From contig NZ_JZEF01000005.1 in assembly GCF_001013475.1 (NCBI RefSeq), positions 197,440-261,439 on the forward strand: 64,000 nucleotides of DNA, given 5' to 3'. Position 1 is the first letter of the stretch; each line of letters begins with the position of its first letter. Both the position numbers and the translations under genes were made by a program. The notes under the pieces were generated by a model. It made no database searches and was not told the DNA's origin. It saw only the letters and a list, made by a program, of their open reading frames with translations. This DNA is from Xanthomonas arboricola pv. juglandis. GTDB taxonomy: Bacteria; Pseudomonadota; Gammaproteobacteria; Xanthomonadales; Xanthomonadaceae. Of this stretch, positions 56,424-64,000 are shown one piece after another.

Positions 56424-57932
56424 ATGCTCATGCCCTCCCTTCTCCGTGCCAGCCTGCTGGCCTGCGTCCTGCTCAGCGGGACCGCGCTGGCCGATGCGCC
56501 CGACAACAACGCTGCAAAAACCAACACCAAGTCCGATGCCGCGGCCGCCAAACCCGCGCCACTGCCGGCCGATGCCAGCGTGCGGCAAAGCACCCGCGTG
56601 GGCGGGCGCACGCTGAGTTACACCGCAACCGTCGGCACGCTGCCGGTGCGCGATGCGCAGGGCAAGACCACCGGCGAGGTGGTGTTCACCGCCTACACCG
56701 TCGATGGCAAGGACCGCCCGGTGACCTTCGCGCTGAATGGCGGCCCCGGTGCGTCGTCGGTGTATCTGAACATGGGCGCGATCGGACCCAAGGTGGTCGG
56801 TTTCGGCGCCGAAGGCGACAGCGCCTCCGCACCGGCGGCGCTGCGCGATAACCCCGGCACCTGGCTGGACTTCACCGACCTGGTGTTCATCGACCCGGTC
56901 GGCACCGGCTTCAGCCGCGCCCTGATCGGCGACGACGAGGCCAAGAAGCAGTTCTACAACCCGCAGGCCGACGTGGAATATCTCTCGCGTGTGGTCTACG
57001 ACTGGCTGCTGAAGAACCGCCGCCTGCAGGCACGCAAGTACCTGGTCGGCGAAAGTTATGGCGGCTTCCGCGGCCCGCGCATCACCCAGTACCTGCAGAC
57101 CCGGCTGGGCGTGGCGATGAACGGCGTGGTGCTGGTGTCGCCGTATCTCAATCCCACCCTGGACGACAACAGCGATGTGTCGCCGCTGGCCTGGATGATG
57201 ACGCTGCCCTCGATCGCCGCCGCACACCTGGAACGCCAGGGCCAGCTCAGCGACACGGCGATGCGCCAGGTGATCGATTACACCCGCGGCGACTACGCGG
57301 TGGCGCTGATGAAAGGCCGCACCGACCCGCAGGCGACCGAGGCGATGCTGCAGCAGGTCACCCGCATGACCGGGCTGGACGCGACCTATGTGCGCCGCTC
57401 CGGCGGGCGCCTGGAAACCCAGGCCTACCTGCGCGAGGTGTTCCGCGACAAGGGCGAGCTGGGCAGCCGCTACGACTCCAACGTGACCGCGTTCGACCCC
57501 TTCCCCAACGATCCCGAGCAGCGCGCCAACGACCCGCTGCTGGACAGCATCATCGCCCCGACCACCACCGCGATGGTGGACTTCGTCACCCGCGTGGTCG
57601 GCTGGAAGGTCGATGCGCGTTATCAGGCGCTCAACTACGACGTCAACAAGCTATGGGACTGGAACGACGAACTGCGCAAGGGCGCGGTCACCCAGCTGCG
57701 CCAGTCGGTGGCGATCGACCCCAAGCTGCGCGTATTGATCGCGCATGGCTGGAATGATCTCTCCTGCCCGTTCATGGGCTCGGTGCTGACGGTGGACCAG
57801 ATGCCGACGATGGGCAGCGACCCCAAGCGCGTGCAGGTGCGCGAATATCCCGGCGGCCACATGTTCTACAACCGCACCGATAGCCAGGCCGCATTCCGCA
57901 ACGACGTCAAGACGATGTACGAAACCCGCTGA
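56424..57932 (+). CDS. Exported peptidase S10 (serine carboxypeptidase)-like protein
   Basis: This 502-aa secreted alpha/beta hydrolase of the S10 family has a signal peptide to about ALA-DA (residue 23), then an Asn/Lys/Ala-rich spacer. The oxyanion region is FALNGGPGASSVYLNMG, the catalytic Ser (about 211) is in LVGESYGGFRGP, Asp (about 444) is in HGWNDLSCPF and His (about 480) in YPGGHMFYN. Such enzymes are rare in most bacteria but frequent in Xanthomonas and relatives, and may process peptides outside the inner membrane. ATG 56424 or 56430 are both possible. No operon partners are seen. Confidence 0.92.
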   Translation: MLMPSLLRASLLACVLLSGTALADAPDNNAAKTNTKSDAAAAKPAPLPADASVRQSTRVGGRTLSYTATVGTLPVRDAQGKTTGEVVFTAYTVDGKDRPVTFALNGGPGASSVYLNMGAIGPKVVGFGAEGDSASAPAALRDNPGTWLDFTDLVFIDPVGTGFSRALIGDDEAKKQFYNPQADVEYLSRVVYDWLLKNRRLQARKYLVGESYGGFRGPRITQYLQTRLGVAMNGVVLVSPYLNPTLDDNSDVSPLAWMMTLPSIAAAHLERQGQLSDTAMRQVIDYTRGDYAVALMKGRTDPQATEAMLQQVTRMTGLDATYVRRSGGRLETQAYLREVFRDKGELGSRYDSNVTAFDPFPNDPEQRANDPLLDSIIAPTTTAMVDFVTRVVGWKVDARYQALNYDVNKLWDWNDELRKGAVTQLRQSVAIDPKLRVLIAHGWNDLSCPFMGSVLTVDQMPTMGSDPKRVQVREYPGGHMFYNRTDSQAAFRNDVKTMYETR

Positions 57933-58132
57933 GCACCACCATCGCCGGCCGCACACGCGGCGGGCGATACATCACGCCAGCTGCAACTAAACGCGCAACC
58001 AGCCGCGCTGCCACCAAGCAGCGCAATCACCTTCCCGACCGCCGCGCACACTCCTTACCACCCGTTAATCCGGAGCGGCAAGCGCTGTCGGACGCTAATC
58101 AGCCGCACATATCAGGAAGCACACCAGCTGCT

Positions 58133-58182
58133 ACGAATCCCGAATCCCGAATCCCAATTCCCCATTCCCGATTCCCGATTCA
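58133..58182. repeat. GAATCCC-type array ending at the ydcF-like stop codon
   Basis: About seven imperfect heptamers (CGAATCC/CGATTCC/CAATTCC) run from 58133. On the minus strand the array begins TGAATCGGGA, whose TGA is the stop codon of the downstream gene (58182-58180). It is the same motif as at 42432-42462. Confidence 0.85.
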
Positions 58183-58941
58183 CAACGCCCCAGCCCGAAC
58201 AGCCTCCACATTCCACCCCAGCCACTCGTAAACCCGATAGCGCGCAATGCCCAGGTACTCGTGCAAGGCGACATCGGCCACGGTGAAGTTGTAGCTCTGC
58301 GGCAACCACGCCCAGGACGCGGTCAACCAGTCCGAGCGCACCGGCGTGGCGTCGATGCCGAAGTGGCGGAAGTAGAGCTCGGCACGCCGCAGATGCGTGG
58401 CCGAGGACACCAGCACCACCCGCTCGGGGCGGTACTGGCGCAGCAAGGGCTGGCTGAACTGCGCGTTCTGCCAGGTGTTCATGCTGGAAGGCTCCATGAT
58501 CAGGTCGGCCTGGTCGATGCCCAGCCCGATCAGCACCTTTCGATACACCACCGCCTCGGACAGGCCCAGCCCGCGCGCGTCGCCGCCGCTGATCTCGATC
58601 TTGCAGTCGCCGCCATGCGCACGGCACTGCCGGTACAGCCGCGCCGACTCGACGATGCGGCCATAGGCAAACATGTTGGCCTCGGCGGTGGCGTCGGGGC
58701 CATCCGGCCGCACCGTGCCCGCGCCCAGCAGCACGATCATGTTGCGTGCACGCCAGTCGTTGAAATCGTTGACGCCGGTCTGCTGCAGCCCGTGCAGCAT
58801 CCAGCTCGCCAACGGACCGCAGCCCACCAGCAGCAGCAACGCCAATGTGGCCGCCGCCAGCGCACGCGCACTGCGCAGCCAGCGCCGGCGGCCGATCAGC
58901 CAGGACAGCAAGAACAGCACGCACACCAGCGCAAGCATCAT
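58180..58941 (-). CDS. YdcF/SanA/ElyC-type membrane protein (DUF218)
   Basis: This 253-aa inner-membrane protein has two N-terminal hydrophobic segments (about 1-16 and 27-48) and a DUF218 domain (about 65-235). The motifs are VLLGAGTVRPDG, the SGG of IEISGGDARGLGLSEA, and VLVSSATHLRRAELYFR. Relatives such as ElyC and SanA act in envelope polysaccharide homeostasis; the activity is not defined. Start ATGATG at 58941. Its stop codon is the first triplet of a heptamer repeat array. The neighbouring phosphate-transport genes are on the same strand, 121 bp upstream. Confidence 0.85.
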   Translation of the reverse strand: MMLALVCVLFLLSWLIGRRRWLRSARALAAATLALLLLVGCGPLASWMLHGLQQTGVNDFNDWRARNMIVLLGAGTVRPDGPDATAEANMFAYGRIVESARLYRQCRAHGGDCKIEISGGDARGLGLSEAVVYRKVLIGLGIDQADLIMEPSSMNTWQNAQFSQPLLRQYRPERVVLVSSATHLRRAELYFRHFGIDATPVRSDWLTASWAWLPQSYNFTVADVALHEYLGIARYRVYEWLGWNVEAVRAGAL

Positions 58942-59062
58942 CGGCGCGTTTCCTCAGGCAGGACGCGTTGGCACATCAGGGTCGAACGGCATGACCTGCA
59001 ACAGGGCACGCCGCGGTTGGCGCGCATGCTCGCCCACCGAGGTGACCACAGCGCGACATCGC

Positions 59063-60190
59063 TCAGGTCCAGCCGAACCATTCGAAGCAGCGCAGGATCA
59101 GATACGCCACTCCGCCGGCGGCCGGGATGGTCAGGATCCAGGCCCAGACGATGCGCTCGATCACGCCCAGCCGCAGCGAGCGCGGGTTCTTGGCAAAACC
59201 CACGCCCATGATCGCGGTGGAAATGCTGTGCGTGGTCGACACCGGCATGCCGAAGTGCGCGGCCACGGTCAGCACGGTGGCCGAGCTGGTTTCTGCGGCA
59301 AAGCCGTGGATGGGATGCAGCTTGACCATCTTGTGGCCGAGCGTCTTGATGATCTTCCAGCCGCCCGAGGCGGTGCCGGCGGCCATCACCACCGCACAGG
59401 TCAGCACGATCCACATCGGAATACCGGCGCCCGCAGCCAGGCCGGTGCCCGGATGCAGGAACGACAGCCAGCTCGGCAGATCGTCCAGCGCACCGGCCGA
59501 CTGCGCGCCAATCAGGGTCATCGCGATGATGCCCATGGTCTTCTGCGCGTCGTTATGGCCGTGGGCATAGCCCATGTAGGCGGCCGAGGCGATCTGCGCC
59601 TTGCCGAAGAACGCATTGACCCAGCGCGGACGCGCCAGCCGCCCGATCGGCCCGCCCAGCCGGGCCATGCCGGCGATGATTGCCCACAGCAGCAGCATCA
59701 CCACGATGCCGAGCAGGAAGCCGGCGATCGGCGAGGTGATCATCGGCACGAACACCTTCCACAACAGGCCCTTGTTCTTGGCCCAGTTGCCGATGTTTTC
59801 CGACCAGATCAAGGCGTTCCAGTTGTTGTGCGCGGCCGCCAGGCCGGCGCCGCACAGCCCGCCGATCAGGGCGTGCGAGGACGACGACGGCAGGCCCTTC
59901 CACCAGGTGATCAGGTTCCAGATGATGCCGCCCAGCAGCGCGCACAGGATCACTTGCGGGGTGACTTCGACCACCTCGGTATTGAGCAAACCGGAGGCGA
60001 TCGTCAATGCCACCGCAGTGCCGGTGAGCGCGCCGATCAGGTTCATGCCGGCGGCCAGCATCACCGCCCAGCCCGGCGACAGCACCTTGGTGGCGACCAC
60101 CGTGGCGATGGAGTTGGCGGTGTCGTGGAAGCCGTTGATGAACTCGAACACCAACGCCGCCAGGATCACCACCAGAACTAGGGTAAGCAC
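59063..60190 (-). CDS. pit: Low-affinity inorganic phosphate transporter, Pit family
   Basis: This 375-aa inner-membrane symporter imports metal-phosphate. It has the two inverted family signatures: FEFINGFHDTANSIATVVAT (about 16-35) and YAHGHNDAQKTMGIIAM (about 207-223). It also has the GGLCGAGLAA and AAHFGMPVSTTHSIS re-entrant regions. About ten hydrophobic helices are visible. It begins with GTG 60190, 9 bp after the DUF47 gene, a pairing that is common for Pit transporters. Confidence 0.95.
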   Translation of the reverse strand: MLTLVLVVILAALVFEFINGFHDTANSIATVVATKVLSPGWAVMLAAGMNLIGALTGTAVALTIASGLLNTEVVEVTPQVILCALLGGIIWNLITWWKGLPSSSSHALIGGLCGAGLAAAHNNWNALIWSENIGNWAKNKGLLWKVFVPMITSPIAGFLLGIVVMLLLWAIIAGMARLGGPIGRLARPRWVNAFFGKAQIASAAYMGYAHGHNDAQKTMGIIAMTLIGAQSAGALDDLPSWLSFLHPGTGLAAGAGIPMWIVLTCAVVMAAGTASGGWKIIKTLGHKMVKLHPIHGFAAETSSATVLTVAAHFGMPVSTTHSISTAIMGVGFAKNPRSLRLGVIERIVWAWILTIPAAGGVAYLILRCFEWFGWT

Positions 60191-60199
60191 GCGGCGACC

Positions 60200-60826
60200 T
60201 CAGCTGTTCTTCAATACGATCTGGTACACCACCACCCCTGCCTCGCGGCAACGGTCGATGGCCTTTTCCAGAATCTCGAAGAATTCCTTGAGCAGGAACA
60301 TCTGCAGCGTGTCCAGGCGGCCGGAATAGATGTCGCGGTACAGCTCGAGCATCAGCCGGTCGGCTTCGTTTTCCAGCATGCGCAGCTTGTCGTTGAGCGC
60401 GGTCATGCGATCGATGTTCATCTGCGGCAGGTCGGCCACCATCTCCACCACCACCGCCGCGGCCTGCTCCAGCATCGCCGCGCGCGGGGCGAAGTCGATG
60501 TGCTCCAGATGCTTGGTGGCCAGCGAGTAGCGGTCGGCGAACTTCTCGACCTGCTTGGGAATCTTGTACAGCGCCGAGCCCAGCGCTTCGATGTCCTCGC
60601 GCTCGATCGGGGTCATGAAGCTGTCCACCAGCGCCTGGCCGATCTTGTCCGAGGCGGCGCGTTCGCGCAGGCGCGCCAGCTTGAAGGCGTCCAGCGCCGG
60701 TTGGCGGTCGGACGTGCGCATCATGGCGTGCAAGGCCTTGGTGCTGTCGTAGGCGGCCTGCGCCGCTTCGTTCAGAAGCGCATAGAACTGCTTGCCGGAG
60801 CCGAAGATGGTCTGCAACGAGAACAT
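60200..60826 (-). CDS. DUF47 PhoU-like protein partner of Pit
   Basis: This 208-aa all-helical protein of the DUF47/PhoU-like family starts MFSLQTIFGSGKQFYALLNE. It has the acidic metal-binding-type stretches TPIEREDIEALGSALYKIPK and ENEADRLMLELYRDIY, which are the E-x3-D motifs of PhoU proteins. Such proteins lie upstream of pit genes and are thought to control the transporter. ATG 60826 is used. It is 9 bp from pit, so the two form an operon. Confidence 0.93.
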   Translation of the reverse strand: MFSLQTIFGSGKQFYALLNEAAQAAYDSTKALHAMMRTSDRQPALDAFKLARLRERAASDKIGQALVDSFMTPIEREDIEALGSALYKIPKQVEKFADRYSLATKHLEHIDFAPRAAMLEQAAAVVVEMVADLPQMNIDRMTALNDKLRMLENEADRLMLELYRDIYSGRLDTLQMFLLKEFFEILEKAIDRCREAGVVVYQIVLKNS

Positions 60827-61100
60827 GGGTGGAAAACTTCCTGCCGTCGAGGGAGAGACGGACGCCAAGCGCGAATTATGACCGTTCCATGACCTGTCTG
60901 GGTATCTCGGCGGCGCAGGTGGCCTTCACATCGGCATTTCCCGGCTCGAACCACCCTGTGGTTTGCTAACATGCTCCCGCGCCCTCGGGTGCACCCTATG
61001 GAAGACGACCCTATATTCCCCCGTTGCCGCCCCGCCCCTGTGCGCGCCGGCCAACCCAGTGCTCGCCCGCCCTCCCCTTCACTGACCGGGGAAGACGCCC

Positions 61101-62441
61101 GTGGTTGAGTTTCTGATCGTCATCGCGCTGATCCTGTTGAACGGCTTCTTCGCGATGTCGGAAATGTCGCTGATGACCTCGCGCAAGAGCCGGCTGAAGC
61201 AGATGGCCGGCTCCAGCAAGCGCGCCGCCCGTGCCCTGGCGCTGGCCGAAAGCCCGGAAAACTTCCTGTCCACGGTGCAGATCGGCATCACCCTGATCGG
61301 CATCCTCACCGGCGTGTTCGGTGGCGAGGCGATCGGCGAGGCCATCAGCAGCTGGCTGCAGGGGCTGTTCCCGGCGCTGTCGGCCTCGTTCGAGCTGGTC
61401 GGCAAGCCGCGCCCGTATTCGGTGGTGATCGGCAGCACGTTGGCGGTGGCCCTGATCACCTTCCTGACGCTGATCTTCGGCGAGCTGGTGCCCAAGCGGC
61501 TGGCGCTGCGCAACTCCGAGGACATCGCCGGGGTGGTGGCGGTGCCGATGGCCTGGCTGGCAAAGATCGCTGCGCCCGGCGTGTGGGTGCTGGCGCGCTC
61601 GACCCGGCTGGTGCTGCGCATGCTCGGCATGGGCAAGGACGAATCGGCATCGGTGACCGAAGAGGAGATCCGCATGCTGGTGGCCGAAAGCCACGAGGCC
61701 GGCGTGATCGATGCGCACGAGCGCGACATGATGAACCGCGTGATGCGGCTGGGCGACCGCACCGCCGACAGCCTGATGACGCCGCGCAACCGCATCGCCT
61801 GGCTGGATGCCAATGCCGAGCCGGAACGCAATCTGCTGGTGATGCGCGAGCACGAATTCTCGCGTTACCCGGTCTACCGCGGCAGCGACCAGGACATCGC
61901 CGGCGTGCTGGAGGTCAAGTCGCTGGTCACGCGCATGGACGGACACGGCGCGCAGCTGTTCCAGGCGCTGCGCGACACCTTGTTCGTGTCTGAATCCACG
62001 CATGCGATGAAGCTGCTGGAGATCTTCCGCGAAGAGCAGCAGTCGATGGCGCTGGTGGTGGACGAATACGGCGAAATCCGCGGGCTGGTGACCATCAGCG
62101 ACCTGATGGGCGCGGTGGTCGGCCGCCTGCAGGCGGTGGAGAACACCGACGAGGATGCGCTGGTGGTCACGCGTGCCGACGGCTCGCTGCTGATCGACGG
62201 CTCATTGCCGGTGGAGGAACTGCGCGAAGTGCTGGGCGCCGAACTGCCGGAAGCCGATGAGGGCGACTACCACACCCTCGCCGGCCTGTGCATCTACTAC
62301 TTCGGGCGCATCCCGCAGGCGGGCGAATTCTTCGATTGGGCCGGCTGGCGCATCGAGATCGTCGATCTGGATGGCGCACGCGTGGACAAGCTGCTGCTGA
62401 GCCGCGTCAGCGACGAGGGCAGCGATGACATCGTCGGATAA
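61101..62441 (+). CDS. CorC/HlyC-type CBS-domain membrane protein (DUF21)
   Basis: This 446-aa inner-membrane protein has an N-terminal DUF21/CNNM module (about 1-190, starting FLIVIALILLNGFFAMSEMS) with four hydrophobic segments. A CBS pair (about 205-335; DSLMTPRNRIAWLD and VDEYGEIRGLVTISDLMG) and a C-terminal CorC_HlyC domain (about 350-430) follow. This family (YfjD/YtfL, CNNM) is tied to Mg2+ or cobalt efflux. It starts at GTG 61101; I saw no M-box riboswitch in the 274 bp in front. Its end overlaps the next gene by 17 bases. Confidence 0.92.
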   Translation: MVEFLIVIALILLNGFFAMSEMSLMTSRKSRLKQMAGSSKRAARALALAESPENFLSTVQIGITLIGILTGVFGGEAIGEAISSWLQGLFPALSASFELVGKPRPYSVVIGSTLAVALITFLTLIFGELVPKRLALRNSEDIAGVVAVPMAWLAKIAAPGVWVLARSTRLVLRMLGMGKDESASVTEEEIRMLVAESHEAGVIDAHERDMMNRVMRLGDRTADSLMTPRNRIAWLDANAEPERNLLVMREHEFSRYPVYRGSDQDIAGVLEVKSLVTRMDGHGAQLFQALRDTLFVSESTHAMKLLEIFREEQQSMALVVDEYGEIRGLVTISDLMGAVVGRLQAVENTDEDALVVTRADGSLLIDGSLPVEELREVLGAELPEADEGDYHTLAGLCIYYFGRIPQAGEFFDWAGWRIEIVDLDGARVDKLLLSRVSDEGSDDIVG

Positions 62442-63096
62442 CCGCGTACCGCCCTCGGATGGAGCGGACGGCGCGCAGATGCGCTATCGCAACGAAGGCA
62501 TCCGCAGCCTGCTGGCGGCCTTCAGCGAGGGCGATCCGGAGCATGTGCTGCGGGTGCGCGAGATTCTGGCCGATCTGCAGCAGAGCGCATTCGGGGTGTT
62601 CCTGTTTCTGGCGATCCTGCCGTCGTTCATTCCGATTCCCGGCGTGGCCGGCGGCATCAGTGGCCCGCTGACGGTATTGATCGGGCTGCAGATGATGTGC
62701 TGCCTGCGCAAGCCGTGGGTGCCGCGTTTCATCGGCGATCGCGGACCGCGCCGCAGTACCAGCCAGCGTTTCGTCGCGCGGCTTGCGCCGACGCTGCAAC
62801 GCCTGGACCGGCTGCTCAAGCCGCGCCTGCACGGCATGCTGGACCGGATTCCGGCGCAGATGTTCACCGGCGTGCTGCTTGTGCTGGTCGGCATCCTGCT
62901 GACGCTGCCGATTCCGTTCACCAACTACATCTTCGGGCTGATCCTGCTGCTGTTTGCGCTGGCCCTGCTCGAGCGCGACGGCGCATTGCTGCTGGTGGGA
63001 TGGGCCGCTGCGCTGATCTCGGTGGCGGTGTTCGGCGTCACCTCGGACCAGTTGCTGGACCTGATCCGCGGTTGGTGGCCGGCCGCCTGGCGCTGA
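62425..63096 (+). CDS. ExoD-family exopolysaccharide synthesis protein
   Basis: This 223-aa inner-membrane protein has the ExoD core: VREILADLQQSAFGVFLFLA followed by PSFIPIPGVAGG, then a second MQ/PIPFTNYIFGLIL segment and at least four hydrophobic stretches. ExoD in rhizobia influences exopolysaccharide and alkali sensitivity; its biochemical role is not known. Its start lies inside the end of the CBS protein gene (17-bp overlap), so the two are translationally linked. Confidence 0.88.
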   Translation: MTSSDNRVPPSDGADGAQMRYRNEGIRSLLAAFSEGDPEHVLRVREILADLQQSAFGVFLFLAILPSFIPIPGVAGGISGPLTVLIGLQMMCCLRKPWVPRFIGDRGPRRSTSQRFVARLAPTLQRLDRLLKPRLHGMLDRIPAQMFTGVLLVLVGILLTLPIPFTNYIFGLILLLFALALLERDGALLLVGWAAALISVAVFGVTSDQLLDLIRGWWPAAWR

Positions 63097-63127
63097 GCGC
63101 GCGGCGACCGGCGCACCTAGAGCGAAG

Positions 63128-63628
63128 TTACTTCAGATCGACCACGCGGTTGTCCGACAGGCTGCCGGTATCGTCGGTCACGGCCGTCATCACGAAATAC
63201 AGCGCCTTGCCGAGCAGCCCGCTCGGGCCATCCCAGTACTCGGCCGATTCGGCGCGCACATGGATCAGGCGCAGGTTCGGGTCGTCCTTGCCGCCGGGGA
63301 AGAACACCTTCATCGCCGGCGACCACAGCTGCTCGATCTTGGCGCGGTCATCGACCACGCGTGCGGTACCGGCAACCGATACGTAGCTGTTCTTCGAGGC
63401 CGAGGCATAGGCCACGTTGACGCGCGGATCGGCGGCAATTTCGGCCACCTTCGGGCTGTCGGCGGCGGTGGCGAACCACAGGTCGCCATCGAATTCGACT
63501 TCCTGCGTCCCCAACGGCCGGCTCACCAACTTGCCGTCGGCCGACACGGTCGTGAACATCGCGATGTCCACGCCGCGGATCAATTCCGCCAACTGCTTGA
63601 TGCTCTCGCTGCGTTCCTGAAATTGCAT
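63128..63628 (-). CDS. PNPOx-fold flavin-binding general stress protein
   Basis: This 166-aa split-barrel protein resembles general stress protein 26 and an FMN/FAD-binding Xanthomonas citri protein of known fold. DIAMFTTVSADGKLVSRPLG (about 21-40) is the flavin-phosphate region, followed by DLWFATAADSPKVAEI, NVAYASASKNSYVSVAG and the C-terminal AESAEYWDGPSG. It is unlikely to be a true pyridoxamine-phosphate oxidase. It is convergent with exoD, 31 bp away, and 60 bp downstream of a flavin monooxygenase gene. Confidence 0.92.
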   Translation of the reverse strand: MQFQERSESIKQLAELIRGVDIAMFTTVSADGKLVSRPLGTQEVEFDGDLWFATAADSPKVAEIAADPRVNVAYASASKNSYVSVAGTARVVDDRAKIEQLWSPAMKVFFPGGKDDPNLRLIHVRAESAEYWDGPSGLLGKALYFVMTAVTDDTGSLSDNRVVDLK

Positions 63629-63688
63629 GCTGGTGTTCCCAATGGAGGTGCATGCATCTGAGCGGATCGCCGCGCAAAGCGACGTGAA

Positions 63689-64000
63689 TCACGCAGGAGT
63701 CACGTCCAGCTCGCGGCAGGCCATGGCGGCGATTTCGAACGAACGCAAACGCGCGGCGTGGTCGTAGATATTGGCGGTGAACAGCAACTCGTCCGGCGTG
63801 TGGCGCTCGATGAACTCGGCCACGCCCTGGGCGATCTGCTCGGCATCGCCCAGCACCGTGCACGCCAGCGCACGCTCCACGCCGGCACGCTCGTGCGGCT
63901 GCCAGAAGCTGTCGATGTCGTCGATCGGCGCGGGAATCTTGCCCGGCTTGCCGCGGCGCAGGTTGACGAAGCTCTGCTGCTGGGTGGTGAACAGGCGGCG
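63689..64000 (-). CDS. LLM-class flavin-dependent oxidoreductase, C-terminal part only
   Basis: Only the last 103 codons are in the window; the 5' part lies beyond position 64000. The visible sequence (RRLFTTQQQSFVNLRRGKPG..., PIDDIDSFWQPHE, LGDAEQIAQGVAEFIERHTP, DELLFTANIYDHAARLRSFE) matches the C-terminal region of luciferase-like monooxygenases. It ends REMDVTPA-like (CRELDVTPA). It is the upstream neighbour of the PNPOx-fold protein gene on the same strand. Substrate unknown. Confidence 0.85.
   Translation of the reverse strand, partial: RRLFTTQQQSFVNLRRGKPGKIPAPIDDIDSFWQPHERAGVERALACTVLGDAEQIAQGVAEFIERHTPDELLFTANIYDHAARLRSFEIAAMACRELDVTPA

Noticed and set aside
60827..61100. Mg2+ riboswitch in front of the CorC-type gene
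   Set aside because: I could not recognise M-box core elements in the 274-bp leader; the gene starts with GTG behind a plain GC-rich region.

Overview
The window is a high-GC gammaproteobacterial chromosome segment that reads as Xanthomonas. Grounds: a TonB receptor of the large Xanthomonas/Caulobacter type, a LexA box of the Xanthomonadaceae form (TTAGTAGTAATACTACTAA), a Bcp with Cys48/Cys84 as described for Xanthomonas campestris BCP, and the block orders lexA-recA-recX-alaS-csrA and pyrG-kdsA-eno-ftsB-ispD-ispF-truD-surE-pcm-nlpD. The species is not resolved from sequence alone. Almost all of the window is dense, ordinary chromosome; accessory DNA is limited to one IS4-family insertion sequence and several small intergenic repeats.

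Layout. 0.3-8.4 kb: a sugar-acid locus with a TonB-dependent receptor and a LysR regulator on the minus strand, divergent from an overlapping operon dgoA-dgoD-lactonase-dgoK (De Ley-Doudoroff D-galactonate catabolism). Matching 17-bp LysR-type boxes lie in front of the regulator/operon and in front of the receptor, which ties the locus into one regulon. 8.5-12 kb: fdxA, then a BamC-like lipoprotein and dapA divergent from gcvR-rraB-bcp, nearly the E. coli bamC-dapA/gcvR-bcp order. 12-16.4 kb: PIN-PhoH, a small lipoprotein, a YoaK-type membrane protein, thiD and an alpha/beta hydrolase gene broken by an in-frame TGA. 16.4-16.7 kb: two identical tRNA-Arg(ACG) genes. 16.8-23.6 kb: a DedA-rhodanese fusion, a LysR/pirin divergent pair, an IS4-family element sitting inside an intrinsic terminator, a soluble three-PAS chemotaxis receptor and tRNA-Ser(GCT).

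23.6-31.2 kb (all minus strand): csrA, alaS, recX, recA, lexA and a UbiB-family kinase, i.e. the SOS core with an autoregulatory LexA box on lexA. 31.5-34.1 kb: a second TonB receptor. 34.3-41.5 kb: cinA/pncC, hflX, hfq, miaA, folP, ftsH and rlmE (minus strand), with yhbY and an Mth938-domain gene divergent from rlmE. 42.4-45.3 kb: surE-pcm-VTT membrane protein-nlpD with ATGA-type overlaps; rpoS is not in the position it has in E. coli. 45.4-53.5 kb: an Smr-domain gene, truD, ispF-ispD-ftsB-eno, kdsA and pyrG. 53.6-64 kb: a small charged secreted protein, parE, an S10 serine carboxypeptidase-like protein, a YdcF-type protein, a Pit phosphate transporter with its PhoU-like partner, a CorC/HlyC-type CBS membrane protein, an ExoD-type protein, a PNPOx-fold stress protein and the 3' end of a flavin-dependent monooxygenase.

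The parts most worth a second look are the shared LysR boxes, the GGGATTC arrays that begin exactly at stop codons of three genes, the IS4 copy that split a terminator, a hydrolase inactivated by a single stop codon, and a two-copy structured repeat whose stem shows compensatory changes. I did not find a defence system, CRISPR array, prophage or secondary-metabolite cluster.
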